Origin: an uncultured Actinomycetes bacterium
Lineage (GTDB): Bacteria > Actinomycetota > Actinomycetes > Nanopelagicales > Nanopelagicaceae
DNA length: 12,684 bases
Assembly: GCA_903822245.1 (NCBI GenBank)
Contig: CAIJOE010000031.1
Coordinates: forward strand, 1-12,684
Direction of reading: 5' to 3'
Shown here: positions 1-5,936 of the stretch, in pieces
Layout of the letters: each line of letters opens with the position of its first letter
How positions within the stretch are numbered: the first letter of the stretch is position 1
The notes under the pieces: generated by a model
What the model was told of the DNA's origin: nothing
The model's database searches: none
The model's input: the letters and a program-made list of their open reading frames with translations, nothing else
Translations under genes and position numbers: made by a program

Positions 1-939
1 AAGTTTTGCAACCTTGTCACTCCTTCGCACATCTTCTAGATTTGAAACAAGTGCTTCAGCGCGACGTAACATACCTTGCGCAGCAGTTGCCTTAGAGGCC
101 TTTGCCCGCATCTTCTCACCCTGCTTTTGTAAGATTTCTGCCTTCTTCTCGGCAATTGCGCGTTCTTTCTTGCGGCGGTGTTCATCTACTTCGCGTTGTT
201 GCAGATACTTCTTCCAGCCCATGTTATAGACGTCAATCACATTTCGGTTGGCATCTATATAGAAAACTTTATTTACGACAGTTTCAATCAAGTTCACATC
301 GTGAGAGATGATTACTAATCCACCAGAATACTTTGCAAGATATTCGCGCAGCCAGGTGATCGACTCCGCGTCCAAGTGGTTAGTTGGTTCATCAAGTAGG
401 AGCGTGTCTGAACCAGAAAATAGCAGGCGTGCTAATTCAACTCGTCGACGCTGACCACCAGAAAGTACTTGGATAGGTTCTTCAAATAGTCGCTCTGGTA
501 ATCCAAGGTTTGTGGCAATTGATTCTGCTTCGGCTTGCGCGCTATATCCGCCGGCTGCATTGAATTCACTATCCACCCTGGAGTAGCGCTCAAGTGCAAG
601 TTCTAATTCTTCTGGAGTAGCGCTAGCCATTGCCTCTTCGGCCTTTCGCATACGCATAACAATTTGATCAAGCCCACGGGCTGAAAGGATTCGATTGATT
701 ACCGACTCTTCTTGATCGCCAGTACGAGGATCTTGGGGGAGATAACCAATAGACCCGGTTCGTGTTATCTGACCGCCGGCCGGCAAGTTCTCACCAGCTA
801 GGCATTTTGCAAGGGTTGATTTCCCGGCACCATTTCGGCCTACGAATCCAATTCGATCGCCATGGTTAATACGTACTGAAACGTCTTTAACTAAGAGTCT
901 TGCGCCAGCTCGGAGTTCAACGCTTTGAGTGGCAATCAC
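1..939 (-). CDS. ABC-F family ATPase, N-terminal part (3' end outside window)
   Basis: Soluble two-cassette ATPase of the ABC-F family; members act on the ribosome as translation factors or antibiotic-protection proteins rather than as transporters. The visible 313 residues hold the whole first nucleotide-binding domain: Walker A GRNGAGKST at 34-42, signature LSGGQ at 159-163, Walker B and D-loop LLLDEPTNHLD at 180-190, and the switch histidine in ISHD. A charged Lys/Arg/Glu-rich stretch after about residue 235 is the expected start of the inter-domain linker helices. The start is GTG at 939-937 with a GAGAGGA ribosome-binding site 7 bases upstream; the nearby ATG is followed directly by a stop. 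The sequence resembles the actinobacterial group that includes mycobacterial Rv1473. It starts 33 bases after the nickel permease stop on the same strand, so co-transcription is likely. Which ABC-F subtype it is cannot be settled without the second half. Confidence 0.93.
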   Translation of the reverse strand, partial: MIATQSVELRAGARLLVKDVSVRINHGDRIGFVGRNGAGKSTLAKCLAGENLPAGGQITRTGSIGYLPQDPRTGDQEESVINRILSARGLDQIVMRMRKAEEAMASATPEELELALERYSRVDSEFNAAGGYSAQAEAESIATNLGLPERLFEEPIQVLSGGQRRRVELARLLFSGSDTLLLDEPTNHLDAESITWLREYLAKYSGGLVIISHDVNLIETVVNKVFYIDANRNVIDVYNMGWKKYLQQREVDEHRRKKERAIAEKKAEILQKQGEKMRAKASKATAAQGMLRRAEALVSNLEDVRRSDKVAKL

Positions 940-972
940 TAAGGCATCCTCTCACGTATGACAGGTCAGACG

Positions 973-2160
973 TTAATCGATCTTGAAACCCTCTTTAATC
1001 GCACCTAATTCAATACCTGCGGCAACGTGATCAGTATTTTCACCTCTTGCCAATTGTGAAGCGTGAGCACGATCATGCCAACGTGCCTCAATGTTTGCGT
1101 ATTTCCAAATTAAGAGAGCCACCGACCAAACTATGACAAATGCTGCAACAATAATGTAGCCGGCAGAATTTAGATTAAATGACTTCACATATTCCCAAGG
1201 ACCACCAGTTAATTCCAATTGATTGGCAAGTACTTGGAGTAATTCAAGACCACCCACATAAAGGGCAACTCCAACCGAGAGGCCAGTAATAATGATGTTG
1301 TAGTAAACCTTGCGAACTGGTTTAGAAAATGCCCAGCCATAAGCAAAGTTCATAAATGAGCCATCGATGGTATCCAGTAGGGACATGCCGCCAGCAAAGA
1401 AGAACGGCAAAGAAAGAATGGCCCACCATGGAAGTCCAGCAATTACCGAGGATCCAGTTAAGACTAAGAGACCTACTTCGGTAGCGGTATCAAAGCCAAG
1501 CCCAAAGAGAATTCCTAGTGGATACATCTTCCAGCTGGCATCAATTCGACGAGCAATTGGTCCAAAAAAGCGCATTAAAAATCCGCGTGAATCTAGATGT
1601 TTTTCTAGTTCTTCCTCGTTGTATAGCCCGCGTCGCATTGCTACAAAAACTTTAACTATTGAAACTAGAACTACAAGATTTAGAATTGCAATAAACATAA
1701 GAAATGCGCCACTAACTGTGGTTCCGACCAGACCGGTGTAGTGGTGAAGGCCAGAGTTTTTATCCTTTAGTTGCGTGCCTAAGGCCTTTATTCCAAAGTT
1801 GAGCAAGATCGTAAGAGTTGCTACCACCGAGGAGTGACCCAGCGAGAAGAAGAAACCAACGGCCAGTGGTCGCTTTCCTTCTGACATTAATTTTCTAGTT
1901 GTGTTATCGATTGCGCTGATGTGATCGGCGTCAAAAGCGTGGCGCATGCCAAGGGTGTATGCCAGAGCGGCTGTACCCCAACCAAACAATGTTCCATCAC
2001 CAAGTTTGTAATTTCCGTTTACTGCCGAGAACATGAGTACAGCGCCAGCTACATGGAGGAAAAGAATGAAGCCAAACATGGCTGCCATCCGGCGCCATTC
2101 CTCATTGGTCAGACGCTCGCGTATGGGCACGCGCGCGATATCTCTGACTACTTCGTTCAT
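973..2160 (-). CDS. NiCoT-family nickel/cobalt permease
   Basis: Integral membrane permease for high-affinity uptake of Ni2+ and/or Co2+ (NiCoT, TC 2.A.52; HoxN/NixA/NhlF type). The 395 residues carry the family signatures in order: RHAFDADHI at 73-81, whose HX4DH core (H74, D79, H80) lies in the second membrane segment and is essential for transport in studied members; LGHSSVV at 107-113; LGFDTATE at 221-228; and GGMSLLDTIDG at 257-267. About eight hydrophobic segments are visible, with a charged cytoplasmic loop around 175-210 and a hydrophilic C-terminus. The ATG at 2160 is preceded by GGAG four bases upstream. Nickel rather than cobalt is suggested by a Nur-type operator just upstream. 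In Actinobacteria a likely client is nickel superoxide dismutase or urease; neither is in the window. The neighbouring small surface protein lies 94 bases upstream and the ABC-F gene 33 bases downstream, all on the same strand. Confidence 0.95.
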   Translation of the reverse strand: MNEVVRDIARVPIRERLTNEEWRRMAAMFGFILFLHVAGAVLMFSAVNGNYKLGDGTLFGWGTAALAYTLGMRHAFDADHISAIDNTTRKLMSEGKRPLAVGFFFSLGHSSVVATLTILLNFGIKALGTQLKDKNSGLHHYTGLVGTTVSGAFLMFIAILNLVVLVSIVKVFVAMRRGLYNEEELEKHLDSRGFLMRFFGPIARRIDASWKMYPLGILFGLGFDTATEVGLLVLTGSSVIAGLPWWAILSLPFFFAGGMSLLDTIDGSFMNFAYGWAFSKPVRKVYYNIIITGLSVGVALYVGGLELLQVLANQLELTGGPWEYVKSFNLNSAGYIIVAAFVIVWSVALLIWKYANIEARWHDRAHASQLARGENTDHVAAGIELGAIKEGFKID

Positions 2161-2177
2161 GGGGCTCCGAAATCTAT

Positions 2178-2194
2178 TTGCAAATGCTTTGCAA
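2178..2194 (-). promoter_or_regulatory. Candidate Nur (nickel uptake regulator) operator
   Basis: TTGCAA-ATGCT-TTGCAA: two identical palindromic hexamers with a 5-base spacer, period 11, one helical turn. This fits the Nur box defined in Streptomyces coelicolor (tTGCaa-N5-ttGCAA) at every specified position. It sits 18-34 bases upstream of the NiCoT start codon and overlaps the start point expected from the candidate -10 at 2200-2205. Nickel-loaded Nur, a Fur-family repressor, would therefore block transcription of the permease. The match is seen directly; the identity of the regulator is inferred, since no nur gene is in the window. Confidence 0.7.
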
Positions 2195-2199
2195 GTAGA

Positions 2200-2229
2200 A
2201 ATTTACCCTATGCCTAGGGATAGCGCTAT
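2200..2229 (-). promoter_or_regulatory. Candidate NiCoT -10 and adjoining dyads
   Basis: On the minus strand TAAATT (2205-2200) is a possible -10 that places the start of transcription near 2193, inside the Nur-like box. Upstream lie overlapping dyads: a CCCTA/TAGGG hairpin at 2206-2219, a 16-base near-palindrome at 2208-2223 (14 of 16 positions symmetrical), and the perfect palindrome ATAGCGCTAT at 2220-2229. The block CTAT/ATAG/CTAT allows two mutually exclusive pairings. No good -35 is visible at the expected distance. The dyads could be a second operator, or a weak terminator for the small gene upstream (there is no T-run). Confidence 0.35.
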
Positions 2230-2254
2230 TTGTAGCTAATTACGCCAAACACTT

Positions 2255-2476
2255 TTACTTCTTGCGGCGTCCTATTAAATATCCAAGTCCGCCGATAACA
2301 ATTACTGCGCCACCAAGGACAAGGATTGCAGATCCACCTTCGCCACCGCCCTCGCCACCTTCACCGCCCTCGCCTCCATTAACGGCTGGCTTGGTTGGCA
2401 CCGCATGAGCAACATCAGCGATCGGAAGAATTAAAGCACCAATAGAAATGAGTGCCGCAATGATTTTCTTGTTCAT
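2255..2476 (-). CDS. Small secreted or membrane-anchored Gly/Glu-rich protein
   Basis: A 73-residue protein that I do not recognise as a named family. Residues 1-25 form a classical signal peptide (MNKK, hydrophobic core, cleavage likely after AHA at about 25). A short mature segment leads to a GGE-repeat tract at about 34-48 with four glutamates. Residues 49-69 are a glycine-rich hydrophobic helix, and the protein ends in RRKK. This tripartite tail resembles sortase or GlyGly-CTERM-type anchors, but no LPXTG is present. The mature protein would be a tiny acidic loop held at the outer face of the membrane. No Shine-Dalgarno sequence precedes the ATG, but a promoter placed for a leaderless mRNA does. 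The next gene downstream on the same strand is the nickel permease, so a metal-binding or permease-accessory role is possible, but this is inferred from position and acidity alone. Confidence 0.75.
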   Translation of the reverse strand: MNKKIIAALISIGALILPIADVAHAVPTKPAVNGGEGGEGGEGGGEGGSAILVLGGAVIVIGGLGYLIGRRKK

Positions 2477-2482
2477 GGGGGA

Positions 2483-2512
2483 AATATAACCCTGTAAAGG
2501 GGTGAAAGTCAG
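2483..2512 (-). promoter_or_regulatory. Leaderless promoter of the small Gly/Glu-rich protein gene
   Basis: On the minus strand CTGACT (-35, 2512-2507; 4 of 6 consensus bases), an 18-base spacer, then TATATT (-10, 2488-2483), followed by only six bases (TCCCCC) before the ATG at 2476. Transcription would start at or next to the A of ATG, which explains the absence of a ribosome-binding site. The candidate lipB promoter in this window has the same geometry. Confidence 0.55.
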
Positions 2513-2546
2513 GTGTTTTTGCTTTTAAAACTGAGAGAATTCCTCA

Positions 2547-2978
2547 ATGACTTGGAGCCAAAGCAATTTCTATTTCTTTAATGTGCCAATTGCTCTGTCT
2601 TTCCTCACATTTCTCTGGTCGGAATTTCGCCACACTTTAAAGCCATATAACTCACCACTAAATATTAGAATCTCTATTACTGAAGGGTTGCTAAAACTGA
2701 TCCTCCCGGTCATTCTGGCCGGTACCATCGCTAAGATATTTGGTAGTCACACCAATATTCACCTGGCGGTAGTTGTTTGCGTTGGGGCAAGCACACTGCG
2801 TTTTCACCGCAATATGGCTGCAATTATTCTTACTCTTGCCGCTGGGTATTTTGTAGCAATCTACAGTGAGCATTCCGCGCGTTTGAGTCACTTGGAAATT
2901 GCCGTAGCCATCGGAGTCCTTATCCCTATGGCTTTTAAGAAGTTCTTGGATGTACTTAATATTTCAGTTAAACGCTAG
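2547..2978 (+). CDS. Hypothetical multi-pass membrane protein
   Basis: A 143-residue protein of unrecognised family. Hydrophobic segments at about 10-24, 47-63, 71-83, 90-106 and 116-131 suggest four or five membrane helices; the loop between the first two and the C-terminus are basic. The ATG at 2547 is preceded by GAGAGA nine bases upstream, a fair ribosome-binding site. It diverges from the small Gly/Glu-rich gene across 70 bases and ends tail-to-tail with uppP, sharing the tetramer CTAG as both stop codons. A faint resemblance of residues 48-106 to AzlD-type small membrane subunits was noticed, but it is too weak to name the protein. The ribosome-binding site, the protein-like composition over the full length and the exact fit between its neighbours support a real gene. 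Confidence 0.6.
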   Translation: MTWSQSNFYFFNVPIALSFLTFLWSEFRHTLKPYNSPLNIRISITEGLLKLILPVILAGTIAKIFGSHTNIHLAVVVCVGASTLRFHRNMAAIILTLAAGYFVAIYSEHSARLSHLEIAVAIGVLIPMAFKKFLDVLNISVKR

Positions 2979-3841
2979 GCAAACTTAATTATTGAAAAAA
3001 CGCCAAATAGCAAGCAATAGATAGCAAATGGGTAAAGAGTATTTGTCTTAAACCATTTAACCAAAAATTTGATACTCACATAAGTTGCGCAAAATGAAAC
3101 TAGCGAGCCCACCAAAACCGGACCAAGTCCTCCATTTAAATGCGCCAGATGTGGCAATTTAACTACTGCTGCAGCAGCAATTATCGGAAGTGAGAGCAAG
3201 AAGGCAAAGTCTGCGGCCACGCTATGGCTAAGGCCTCGGATTAGTCCAGCGCTCATGGTGATACCAAAGCGACTAATGCCTGCAAAGAGGGCAGCGCTCT
3301 GACCAAAGCCGATACCAATTGCACGTTTGATGTCTATGTGTTTGGCAATTTCTTCATCGGCGTTAGCTACTAAATGTGTAGAACCTTTACCGGTAAGAAG
3401 CTCGGCAACTATCAAGATGATGCCGTTAATTGTCAAGAAAATTGCCGTGTATTTGGCATCTCCAAAGAGGTTGGTCAACTTCTTTTGGAAAGCGATACCA
3501 AGCAAGCCGGCTGGAATGGTTGCAATTAGAACTAGCCAAAAAACCCGTGAAGCATGAGCATGAGTTGGCGTCATGGACTTTTTCCCAAGTCCCTTTAAGC
3601 CACTTGAGATTAGCAGGACCCAACGGCTACGGAAAACGATAAAAAGGGCAATTGCACTTGCAAAGTGCATCGCTACTGTAATCGAAAGATAGGAATCATT
3701 ATTATCAGAGACAAACTTTCCCAACGAGCCACCAACCCAAGCTGGCACCAATACCGCATGTCCAAGGCTAGATACTGGAAAGAGTTCAGTAATTCCCTGA
3801 AGTAAACCTAATAACATTGTTTGCAAGTAACTTAAGTGCAT
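2975..3841 (-). CDS. uppP: Undecaprenyl-diphosphatase (UppP/BacA family)
   Basis: Membrane phosphatase that dephosphorylates undecaprenyl diphosphate to regenerate the lipid carrier for peptidoglycan and other wall polymers; overexpression gives bacitracin resistance. The 288-residue length is normal for the family. The first catalytic block is QGITE at 15-19 with PVSSLGH at 22-28; the TELFPVSSLGH form is usual in an actinobacterial subgroup. The second block, around 187-195, reads AGISRFGIT where most members have PGxSRSGxT. The arginine (R191) and threonine (T195) are kept, but the proline and the second serine are replaced by Ala187 and Phe192. About eight membrane helices are visible. The ATG at 3841 has GGAG five bases upstream. 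It lies downstream of glnA on the same strand but behind a strong terminator, so it probably has its own promoter in 3842-3920; none was convincing by eye. Confidence 0.92.
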   Translation of the reverse strand: MHLSYLQTMLLGLLQGITELFPVSSLGHAVLVPAWVGGSLGKFVSDNNDSYLSITVAMHFASAIALFIVFRSRWVLLISSGLKGLGKKSMTPTHAHASRVFWLVLIATIPAGLLGIAFQKKLTNLFGDAKYTAIFLTINGIILIVAELLTGKGSTHLVANADEEIAKHIDIKRAIGIGFGQSAALFAGISRFGITMSAGLIRGLSHSVAADFAFLLSLPIIAAAAVVKLPHLAHLNGGLGPVLVGSLVSFCATYVSIKFLVKWFKTNTLYPFAIYCLLFGVFSIIKFA

Positions 3842-3920
3842 AGCTTCTCCAAATCCTGAATGCGCTCACCTTATCAAGTAGTTAGCCAAATTAAGTCTTT
3901 AGAAATGCAAAAAGACAAAA

Positions 3921-3940
3921 GCCCCCAATTTCTTGGGGGC
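3921..3940 (-). terminator. Rho-independent terminator of glnA
   Basis: Perfect 8-bp stem GCCCCCAA / TTGGGGGC around a 4-base loop (3929-3932). On the minus strand it is followed by TTTTGTCTTTTT (3920-3909). It lies 28 bases past the glnA stop codon and separates glnA from uppP. On the plus strand only a short CTTTCTT follows, so termination in that direction would be weak. Confidence 0.9.
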
Positions 3941-3967
3941 CTTTCTTAAATCCGGTGACGGGGATTC

Positions 3968-5398
3968 TTAGATGTCGTAATAGAGCTCAAACTCTGCTGG
4001 CTGTGGGCGCAAGCGAACGTAGTCAACTTCGTTCTTACGCTTGTATTCAATCCAAGTTTCGATTAGATCCTTGGTGAATACGCCACCCTTTAGAAGGAAT
4101 TCATGATCCCTTTCAAGGTTATCTAGAACCTCAGATAAGGAACCTGGAACTTGTGGAATAGCTGCCGCTTCTTCTCCCTCTAATTCGTAGAGATCCTTAT
4201 CAACTGGCTTTGGTGGCTCAATTTTGTTTTGGATTCCATCAAGGCCTGCCATAAGCATTGCAGCAAAGGCTAGGTATGGGTTTGAAGATGGATCTGGGCA
4301 ACGGAACTCAACGCGCTTTGCCTTTGGATTAGATCCAGTAATCGGGATACGAATACAAGCAGAACGATTACGTGCTGAGTAAACAAGGTTTACTGGCGCT
4401 TCATAACCTGGGACTAGGCGACGGTATGAATTAACAGTCGGATTGGTAAAAGCAAGTAGTGATGGAGCATGCTTTAAGAGGCCACCGATATACCAGCGTG
4501 CCATATCTGAAAGATCTCCGTAACCATCACCAAAGAACAATGGCTTGCCATCTTTCCAAAGTGATTGGTGAACGTGCATTCCTGAACCATTGTCACCAAA
4601 CAGTGGCTTTGGCATAAAGGTTGCTGTCTTACCATTTTCCCAAGCGGTGTTCTTGATGACGTACTTAAACTTCATTACATCATCACCTGCAGTAAGAATG
4701 TCGCTGAAGCGATAGTTGATTTCCATTTGGCCGGCAGTTCCAACTTCGTGGTGTGCCCGTTCAACTTGGAGGCCAACTTCTTCTAGTTTCATAACCATCT
4801 CATCGCGAAGATCTGCGAATTGATCGGTTGGTGAAACAGGGAAGTAACCGCCCTTGATGCGAGTGCGGTAACCACGGTTTGGAGTTCCATCAGGATCTGA
4901 AACTGCGCCGGTATTCCATGCACCTTCATATGAATCAATGTGGTGGTATGACTCGTGCATATCAGTCTTGAAACGCACTGCATCAAATACATAAAACTCG
5001 GCTTCAGGTGCGAAAAATGCCGTATCAGCAATTCCAGTTCCCTTGAGGTATTCAACAGCCTTACCAACAACACCACGTGGATCACGTGAGTACGGGGAAT
5101 TATCAACTGGGTTATGCACTGAGAAGAGAATTACAAGTGTCTTTTCCTTGCGATAAGGATCAACGAAAGCAGATGACGGTACTGGTAGCAACTTCATATC
5201 TGATTCGTGGATTGCTTGGAAGCCGCGGATTGAAGATCCGTCGAACATCAAACCATCAGTGAAGACTGCTTCATCAAATGATGAAACTGGAACATTGAAG
5301 TGATGCTGAATACCTGGTAGATCGATAAATCGAACATCGATTAGCTTCACATCTTCCTTCTTGATGAAGGCAAAGATTTCAGATGAATTCTTAAACAT
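3968..5398 (-). CDS. glnA: Type I glutamine synthetase (GSI-beta)
   Basis: Cytoplasmic dodecameric enzyme joining ammonia to glutamate with ATP, the entry point of nitrogen assimilation. The 476 residues match the usual length of actinobacterial GlnA. Landmarks are the Asp53 loop in MFDGSSIRGF, metal-binding PEAEF at 131-135 (E132, E134), E219 in ERAHHEVG, GSGMHVHQS at 271-279, the flap glutamate E333 in VPGYEAPVN, and RNRSACIRIP at 343-352. Tyr404 in KDLYELEGEE corresponds to the tyrosine adenylylated by GlnE, so this is the feedback-controlled GSI-beta form. The ATG at 5398 has GGGAGA three bases upstream. A promoter and a GlnR-like site lie in the divergent region shared with the RDD gene, and a strong hairpin terminator follows the stop. 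The glnA/RDD/lipA/lipB neighbourhood is conserved in Actinobacteria. Confidence 0.98.
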   Translation of the reverse strand: MFKNSSEIFAFIKKEDVKLIDVRFIDLPGIQHHFNVPVSSFDEAVFTDGLMFDGSSIRGFQAIHESDMKLLPVPSSAFVDPYRKEKTLVILFSVHNPVDNSPYSRDPRGVVGKAVEYLKGTGIADTAFFAPEAEFYVFDAVRFKTDMHESYHHIDSYEGAWNTGAVSDPDGTPNRGYRTRIKGGYFPVSPTDQFADLRDEMVMKLEEVGLQVERAHHEVGTAGQMEINYRFSDILTAGDDVMKFKYVIKNTAWENGKTATFMPKPLFGDNGSGMHVHQSLWKDGKPLFFGDGYGDLSDMARWYIGGLLKHAPSLLAFTNPTVNSYRRLVPGYEAPVNLVYSARNRSACIRIPITGSNPKAKRVEFRCPDPSSNPYLAFAAMLMAGLDGIQNKIEPPKPVDKDLYELEGEEAAAIPQVPGSLSEVLDNLERDHEFLLKGGVFTKDLIETWIEYKRKNEVDYVRLRPQPAEFELYYDI

Positions 5399-5483
5399 AG
5401 TTCTCCCGATTCATTTCCTATTAAGGATCCTGCCGTTGGCGGGCGCATCAATGGGCCTACCTATGAGGTTTGGTTATGGCGAA

Positions 5484-5514
5484 AATATAGAGGTTCGCGG
5501 TAAAGGAGGGTTAA
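5484..5514 (-). promoter_or_regulatory. Candidate glnA promoter
   Basis: On the minus strand TTAACC (5514-5509, part of the palindrome GGTTAACC at 5509-5516) and TATATT (5489-5484) are separated by 19 bases. Transcription would begin near 5477, leaving a leader of about 79 bases. The GlnR-like site at 5522-5537 then lies at roughly -45 to -60, a usual place for an activator. The 19-base spacing is longer than ideal, and the remaining leader shows no riboswitch that I recognise. Confidence 0.35.
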
Positions 5515-5521
5515 CCGCCGT

Positions 5522-5537
5522 GTTACAGCCATGTTTC
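5522..5537 (-). promoter_or_regulatory. GlnR-like half-site pair upstream of glnA
   Basis: On the minus strand GAAAC-ATGGCT-GTAAC: one b-site/a-site pair of the Streptomyces GlnR consensus (GTnAC-n6-GAAAC-n6-GTnAC-n6-GAAAC), also satisfying the AC-n9-AC core described for GlnR in mycobacteria. The next repeat downstream (GTTAAC) keeps the 11-base phase but not the sequence. It is read in the same direction as glnA and lies just above the candidate -35. The match is short, so a chance occurrence is possible. Confidence 0.35.
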
Positions 5538-5585
5538 GTAATCTAAAGGGGGAGTCGAGAGTGGGCTTCGGACTACCCTTTAGGC

Positions 5586-5933
5586 ATGAAACAAGCAGGT
5601 CTTGGCCGCCGGTTCCTGGCTTTAATGCTGGATTGGGCCATGTCCTCGATCGTCTCGGGCTTCATTTTTGCTGGAAGCTTGGGCCACGGGCAATTCGCTC
5701 GTCTAGGGATATTTTTTATTGAAGTCTGGATTTTAACGGCCCTTACCCAAGCTTCCGCCGGGCAACGCATTATGAAATTGAAAGTAGTTGATTTTCAAAG
5801 CGGTGAGTTAGTAGCGCCACTAAAAGTGTTGCTTCGAACATTCCTGATTTGCTTAGTAATCCCAGCAGTTTTCTCTAAAGATGGCCGTGGATTACACGAT
5901 CATCTTGCTAACAGTATAGTTATTAAGGTTTGA
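5586..5933 (+). CDS. RDD-family membrane protein, 5' end uncertain or frameshifted
   Basis: Small membrane protein with an RDD domain, a family of unknown or varied function. The reading frame from ATG 5586 gives 115 residues: GRRFLALMLDW at 7-17 with the characteristic Arg and Asp, hydrophobic helices at about 14-30, 40-57 and 80-95, and the C-terminal KDGRGLHDHLANS block at 98-110. Homologues beside actinobacterial glnA are usually longer at the N-terminus and begin with an RLGLP-type block. Here that block (RVGFGLP) lies just upstream in another frame, together with a strong GGGGGAG ribosome-binding site and a GTG at 5561; ATG 5586 has no ribosome-binding site. Read as given, either translation starts weakly at 5586 or one base in CCCTTTAGG (5576-5584) breaks the gene. 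It diverges from glnA and is followed after 3 bases by the alpha/beta hydrolase. Confidence 0.8.
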   Translation: MKQAGLGRRFLALMLDWAMSSIVSGFIFAGSLGHGQFARLGIFFIEVWILTALTQASAGQRIMKLKVVDFQSGELVAPLKVLLRTFLICLVIPAVFSKDGRGLHDHLANSIVIKV

Positions 5934-5936
5934 AAA

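Noticed and set aside
1367..1741. Open frame of 124 codons on the plus strand inside the NiCoT gene.
   Set aside because: It is antisense to a gene with all NiCoT motifs; its translation is Arg/Thr/Ser-rich with no domain and no ribosome-binding site.
2690..2891. Minus-strand frame opposite the unrecognised membrane protein.
   Set aside because: No ribosome-binding site, no hydrophobic or domain pattern; the plus-strand frame is longer and fits its neighbours exactly.
3842..3908. Possible uppP promoter pieces (TTGATA, TTGCAT, TAATTT).
   Set aside because: No pair has spacing near 17 bases, so no promoter was called.
5401..5460. GC-rich stretch in the glnA leader with short GCC/GGC pairings, considered as a riboswitch.
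   Set aside because: Only three-base stems are found; known glutamine riboswitches are a cyanobacterial and phage type and the core is not visible.
5573..5770. Minus-strand open frame of 65 codons across the RDD 5' end.
   Set aside because: Antisense shadow of the RDD gene with no domain, ribosome-binding site or promoter.
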